DNA from: Chromera velia
Taxonomy: Eukaryota; Sar; Chromeraceae
DNA: 10,000 bases
Direction of reading: 5' to 3'
Assembly (NCBI GenBank): GCA_018398765.1
Contig: JAHBMJ010001179.1
Location: 1 to 10,000, forward strand
Both the position numbers and the translations under genes were made by a program. This document shows, in pieces, positions 7,306 through 10,000 of the stretch (positions within the stretch are counted from its first letter, which is position 1; every line of letters begins with the position of its first letter). The notes beneath the pieces are model-generated. The model made no database searches and had not been told where the DNA came from. It was given only the letters and a program-made list of their open reading frames with translations.

Positions 7306-8109
7306 ACAGATCTTGACAAGTGTGAAGAAGTTGGCTTTCGCGAGAAACACCTGGAGGTCAAACAGCGGGGTTTCACAAGAATTTCCTCTTTGTTATCTCT
7401 GCTTTTCTTTTCTATCCTGCGGTCCGTTCAACATGATATTTTGCATATCGCAGACGAGGGTGAAGTGAAAAAAGAGCTAGGACTTATTCTTATTTGGGCA
7501 GTGAATAAGAAGAAGCTCTTTCAGATGGAGGAATTGAATTCATTTCTGTTTGATTCAGACATGTGGCGAAAAACAGGGCTGCCCCCTACTTAGTGGGTCT
7601 GAGGGATTCCGAAAAATAATAGAAAGATTAAATCGGGGGCTGCAGATGTCAGACACGTTTTCCCTTGCGTGGTTGAGTTCATGGAAAAAAGGTGCCCGGA
7701 CATTTTTGTTGCAGAGAACCCTCCTGTTTGTTCTTTTTACTTATATTCGTGGATCCTTTCCACGTTGACAGGTTTAATCACGGATGAGAAACTTACAGAG
7801 CTGAAGACGGTGATAAAGACTTGGCAAGACCTTTTTTACAAGTCTTATGGGTGGGCGGTCCCGAAGACTCACTTTTACTCGCACTTCCCGGTGTGGATCC
7901 GCCGGTTTGGGGGGTTAAACACAGCGAAATGCTACGGCTTTGAATCGTATCATAAGAAGGTTTGGAAATGTTTTGTCCGACAGGGGGGACGTTATTCATA
8001 TGATCGTTTTATTCTGGAAGATCTGGTTTTTGTGTGGTTGTGCAAGAGAAAGAAAGCCATACAAGCATATTTTGCCGATGTGTCACGCCGGGAGGGACTT
8101 CGAGCATGA
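7306..8109 (+). pseudogene. Transposase remnant, CMC/CACTA-like C-terminal part
   Basis: One frame is open from 7306 to TAG 7591, interrupted by that TAG and by TGA 7600, and open again from 7603 to TGA 8107-8109 (168 codons; first ATG of the second part at 7669). The first part contains QHDILHIADEG (about 7428-7460), resembling the D..H....EG motif of CACTA-like transposases. The second part contains KTHFYSHFPVWIRRFGG, then GFESYHKKVW (about 7864-7965), resembling the H...P..IRRFG.....FES..K block downstream of the catalytic core in CMC/Plavaka-type transposases. These are recollected family patterns, not search hits. The N-terminal half of the catalytic domain is missing. The stretch 7193-7305 is open in another frame and may be part of the same decayed gene. 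Confidence 0.6.
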
Positions 8110-8293
8110 ATAACACTATGAAACTATACAAAACTTATGGATTTATGAAATTCTGTGTAGCCGCAACACTGTTCTATTACAGCATTCTTTCTTTTCACAT
8201 ATATTTTACTTTCTAAGAGAAGTTATAAAATTGGTAGTCCAAAAAAAAAAATTGGGTGTTGATTTTCTTAAAAAATAGTAGTTAGTCCTAGAA

Positions 8294-8549
8294 AAAAATT
8301 GGTAACTCCCAATTTTTAGATGACTCTAAGTGTTCATAAAATTTGTTCCTAGTAATGAATTAGAGTCTAATGACTGCGACTAGAGACTAGTGAGCCCCTG
8401 TCTAGCCCGTATACAAAATTTTAGCTTCAAACTCCATGTACTTCTTTCACTAGACTAGGTACTAATTTTTTAAAATTGGGAGTTACTGGCAGTAAAAAAT
8501 TGGTAGTACTACCAATTGGACGCCCAATTCAACTCCCAATTCATTAGGG
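8294..8549 (-). repeat. Right terminal inverted repeat
   Basis: This is the inverted partner of 6814-7069. The three 11-mers sit at mirror positions: 8304-8314 and 8531-8541 as AACTCCCAATT, and 8474-8484 as AATTGGGAGTT. The 20-bp palindrome is at 8498-8517. Inside the arm, at 8228-8260, lie further AATTGG-like fragments that may be a decayed extension. Confidence 0.92.
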
Positions 8550-8828
8550 AAGACATTAAAATCGAATAATAAAACACTGGCATAACGTTATTTTTTGGAG
8601 TTTTTTTTTTTAATATTTGATTTTGGTTTTTTTTATTTTTAAAACCATCAAAATATAAGTCAAAACACTAGTCAAGACATAAGTTCTAAGTAAAGTTTAC
8701 TAGGAAGTTTAACTTTTTGAATCAGCTTTATAAAGAGCTAGGATGATGATTAAAATTTGGTTTTTTGTATAAAATTTGGCTCACTGCCAGAGGAGAGTCA
8801 CACTGCCGGGCCTGACGGCATTTTGTGA

Positions 8829-9092
8829 GACCAGTTTTCCTGGATTTTGATCAGAGACAGAAGCGGCAAGCTTCGAACGATCGCTGCTGTGTTGAAAGAA
8901 GAAAAGACAGCGCTTGAGAAAGAAAATCCCATTCTTGACGCTCTTGAAGCCAAAAGGCTTCGCTTGGACCGCAAACAGGCAAAGGGGAAGCGTGCAGCAG
9001 ATGATGCTAGAGATGATGCTGGCAACATCATTCAGGAGAAGGGGTGGGTATGGCTGCACATGATACGCAAGTTCAAAGGGGGCAAGGAAGAG
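8829..9092 (+). CDS. Possible exon or gene fragment, charged coiled-coil-like product
   Basis: This is a GC-richer island between very AT-rich flanks. One frame is open from 8829 (after TGA 8826) to 9155. It encodes a strongly charged sequence: AVLKEEKTALEKENPILDAL with heptad-like leucines, then Lys/Arg-rich and Asp/Ala-rich stretches. A plausible acceptor (TTTTGATCAG|A, exon from 8855) and a plausible donor (GAAGAG|GTAGAA, exon end 9092, phase 0) would frame an exon of 238 bp. After 9092 the frame drifts into AT-rich sequence. There is no convincing start codon and I do not recognise the family. It could be an internal exon, a transposon gene fragment or a relic. Confidence 0.35.
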
Positions 9093-9554
9093 GTAGAATG
9101 TTATGAATTGGCTCAAGTGCACACAGTGGTCAAACTTAGCATTTTTTGTATTTGAATCATATGGTCATTTTTTTTTTGTTTTGATTATTATTTTTGATTA
9201 TTGTTTTTGCTATCTTACGCCTAGTTACAATGATCATTACACAACGGTTATATGAAATGCGCTATAATGTACTAATTAATTAAACTATATTGTATTAGTT
9301 AGATCTAGCCTCCTCAAATTCATGTTAGACTTATTTAATATGAGAGGTAATAGGCAGATGATGATGAGTAGTCAGGTCTAGAGACTGGAGTCAGGTTTTA
9401 TTTCATGACTCAGGATGACTGCTGCCCATGCAGCACAACAGTCAATATTACCCAACAGTCAGGCTAGTCACCACTGGCATGCATGAATCTAGGCATGAAT
9501 AAGTCAGAATGAAGTCACTGCATCACACTACCAAAAGGCTGCTTCAAGCTGCCA
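9093..9554. other. Non-coding stretch between two convergent coding segments
   Basis: The left half (to about 9350) is AT-rich with T runs. The right half (9370-9516) contains ten AGTC or GACT words, described as a finding. No open frame of note is present on either strand. Confidence 0.5.
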
Positions 9555-10000
9555 CTACCTCTGTTCTGTCGGGTGCTCATCAGGCCGGATAAGAGGACTT
9601 GTGACTGTGAGCGCCCAACTCTCTGCCTCCTCTTTTCTTTCCTGACGCCGTGAGTGAAATGCGTCCCATTCCTCCAACGACGGTTTCGGCCGGCCGTCCC
9701 TCACTTCCTCCCACCTCCTGACATCTAAAGAGGGGTCGAAGCCTTGCAACTCGGATCCCATCAGGGCCCACGCAGGGGTCTCCCTCTCATAGTCTGCTGC
9801 TGTGATAGTCCCCATCTGTCTGTCCGTCTCTGTCTCCATTTCCTTTCTATACTTTGCTGCAGCTTCGAGGTCTGCTGCAACGAACGACAAACCTCCCGGT
9901 CCGTCGAAGGAAGAGGACGAGGAAGTAGAAGAACTCTCAGACCCCGGGGTGAATTCGTCACTCGATGGTCTGCTTTCTCTCTGTTGCTGTGTTTCAGTGG
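9555..10000 (-). CDS. 3' end of an unrecognised protein gene, runs off the window
   Basis: The minus-strand frame is open from the right edge to TAG at 9555-9557 (147 sense codons visible, 5' end missing). In order, the product has a Gln/Arg/Ser-rich start, a serine cluster (SESSSTSSSSS, about 9911-9944), a small PGG linker, an Ala/Glu-rich helix (FVAADLEAAAKYRKEMETET, about 9823-9884), and a region with spaced tryptophans (PAWALMGSEL, VRRWEEV, LEEWDAF, ESWAL). The very C-terminus is hydrophilic and ends EQR. GC content, codon mix and acidic/basic patterning look like real coding sequence, in contrast to the plus strand, which has no frame here. The short ATG-less upstream part means the start lies outside the window. 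I do not recognise a domain; it is probably the soluble tail of a larger protein. Confidence 0.65.
   Translation of the reverse strand, partial: TETQQQRESRPSSDEFTPGSESSSTSSSSSFDGPGGLSFVAADLEAAAKYRKEMETETDRQMGTITAADYERETPAWALMGSELQGFDPSLDVRRWEEVRDGRPKPSLEEWDAFHSRRQERKEEAESWALTVTSPLIRPDEHPTEQR

Larger units (their letters stand above)
6814..8549. mobile_element. DNA transposon with 256-bp inverted repeats, probably CACTA-like (CMC) and decayed
   Basis: The element is 1,736 bp from CCCTAATG (left tip) to CATTAGGG (right tip). The two 256-bp arms are about 96% identical by eye. The interior (7070-8293) carries a broken plus-strand frame with transposase-like C-terminal motifs. Only a 2-bp AA direct repeat abuts both tips, which may be the target duplication or chance. 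CACTA-type elements usually make 2-3 bp duplications, but their tips normally start CACTA/CACTG, which these do not. The class is therefore inferred from the protein and not from the ends. The interior is too short for a complete CMC transposase, so this looks like an internally deleted copy that may once have been mobilised by an intact relative. Confidence 0.88.

Noticed and set aside
9970-9997. Strong plus-strand splice acceptor (pyrimidine tract ending TTTCAG) at the right edge
   Set aside because: There is no plus-strand coding segment to its left, and the tract is the complement of Gln/Arg/Glu codons in a convincing minus-strand frame.
1-10000. tRNA, rRNA, CRISPR or bacterial-type operon elements
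   Set aside because: I looked for B-box-like TTCGAAT motifs in a tRNA context, for spaced identical repeats with unique spacers and for rRNA-like blocks, and found none. The satellite has no unique spacers, so it is not a CRISPR array.

Overview
The window looks like nuclear DNA of a eukaryotic protist. The visible intron is GT-AG, the gene-bearing stretches are GC-balanced and separated by AT-rich filler, and there is a long micro/minisatellite, a terminal-inverted-repeat DNA transposon and a decaying ankyrin-repeat gene. The style of the ankyrin protein (long N-terminal leader, degenerate repeats, hydrophilic loops) reminds me of chromerid algae such as Chromera velia. That is an impression from memory, not a match I could run. 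No bacterial operon, rRNA, tRNA or CRISPR array is visible.

Layout. Positions 1 to about 700 hold a 37-38 bp minisatellite that runs in from the left edge and decays to about 870. Isolated diverged copies reappear near 1631-1760. Positions 871-2246 otherwise hold AT-rich non-coding DNA. Positions 2247-5752 hold a plus-strand gene for a large ankyrin-repeat protein. It reads well in most places but carries an in-frame TGA (3450), a one-base frame change at an A8 tract (3670-3677), a TGA just after the only convincing intron (4922-5211), another one-base frame change near 5414, and an in-frame TAG (5630). The simplest reading is a fairly young pseudogene. Small unrecognised introns or assembly errors could explain some of the breaks.

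Positions 5753-8780 are an AT-rich transposon landing zone. A possible MITE of about 305 bp with 17-bp inverted ends lies at 6242-6546. A clear 1,736-bp DNA transposon lies at 6814-8549, with 256-bp terminal inverted repeats of about 96% identity. Each arm contains three copies of an 11-bp motif and a 20-bp perfect palindrome. Between the arms is a broken plus-strand reading frame that resembles the C-terminal part of CACTA-like (CMC) transposases, so the copy looks like an internally deleted or decayed element.

On the right, 8829-9092 is a small GC-richer coding-like island (charged, coiled-coil-like) with plausible splice sites. Positions 9093-9554 are non-coding and contain a dense cluster of AGTC/GACT words. 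Positions 9555-10000 are the 3' end of an unrecognised minus-strand gene that runs off the window. Apart from the transposon and its own ends, nothing suggests that these genes work together.
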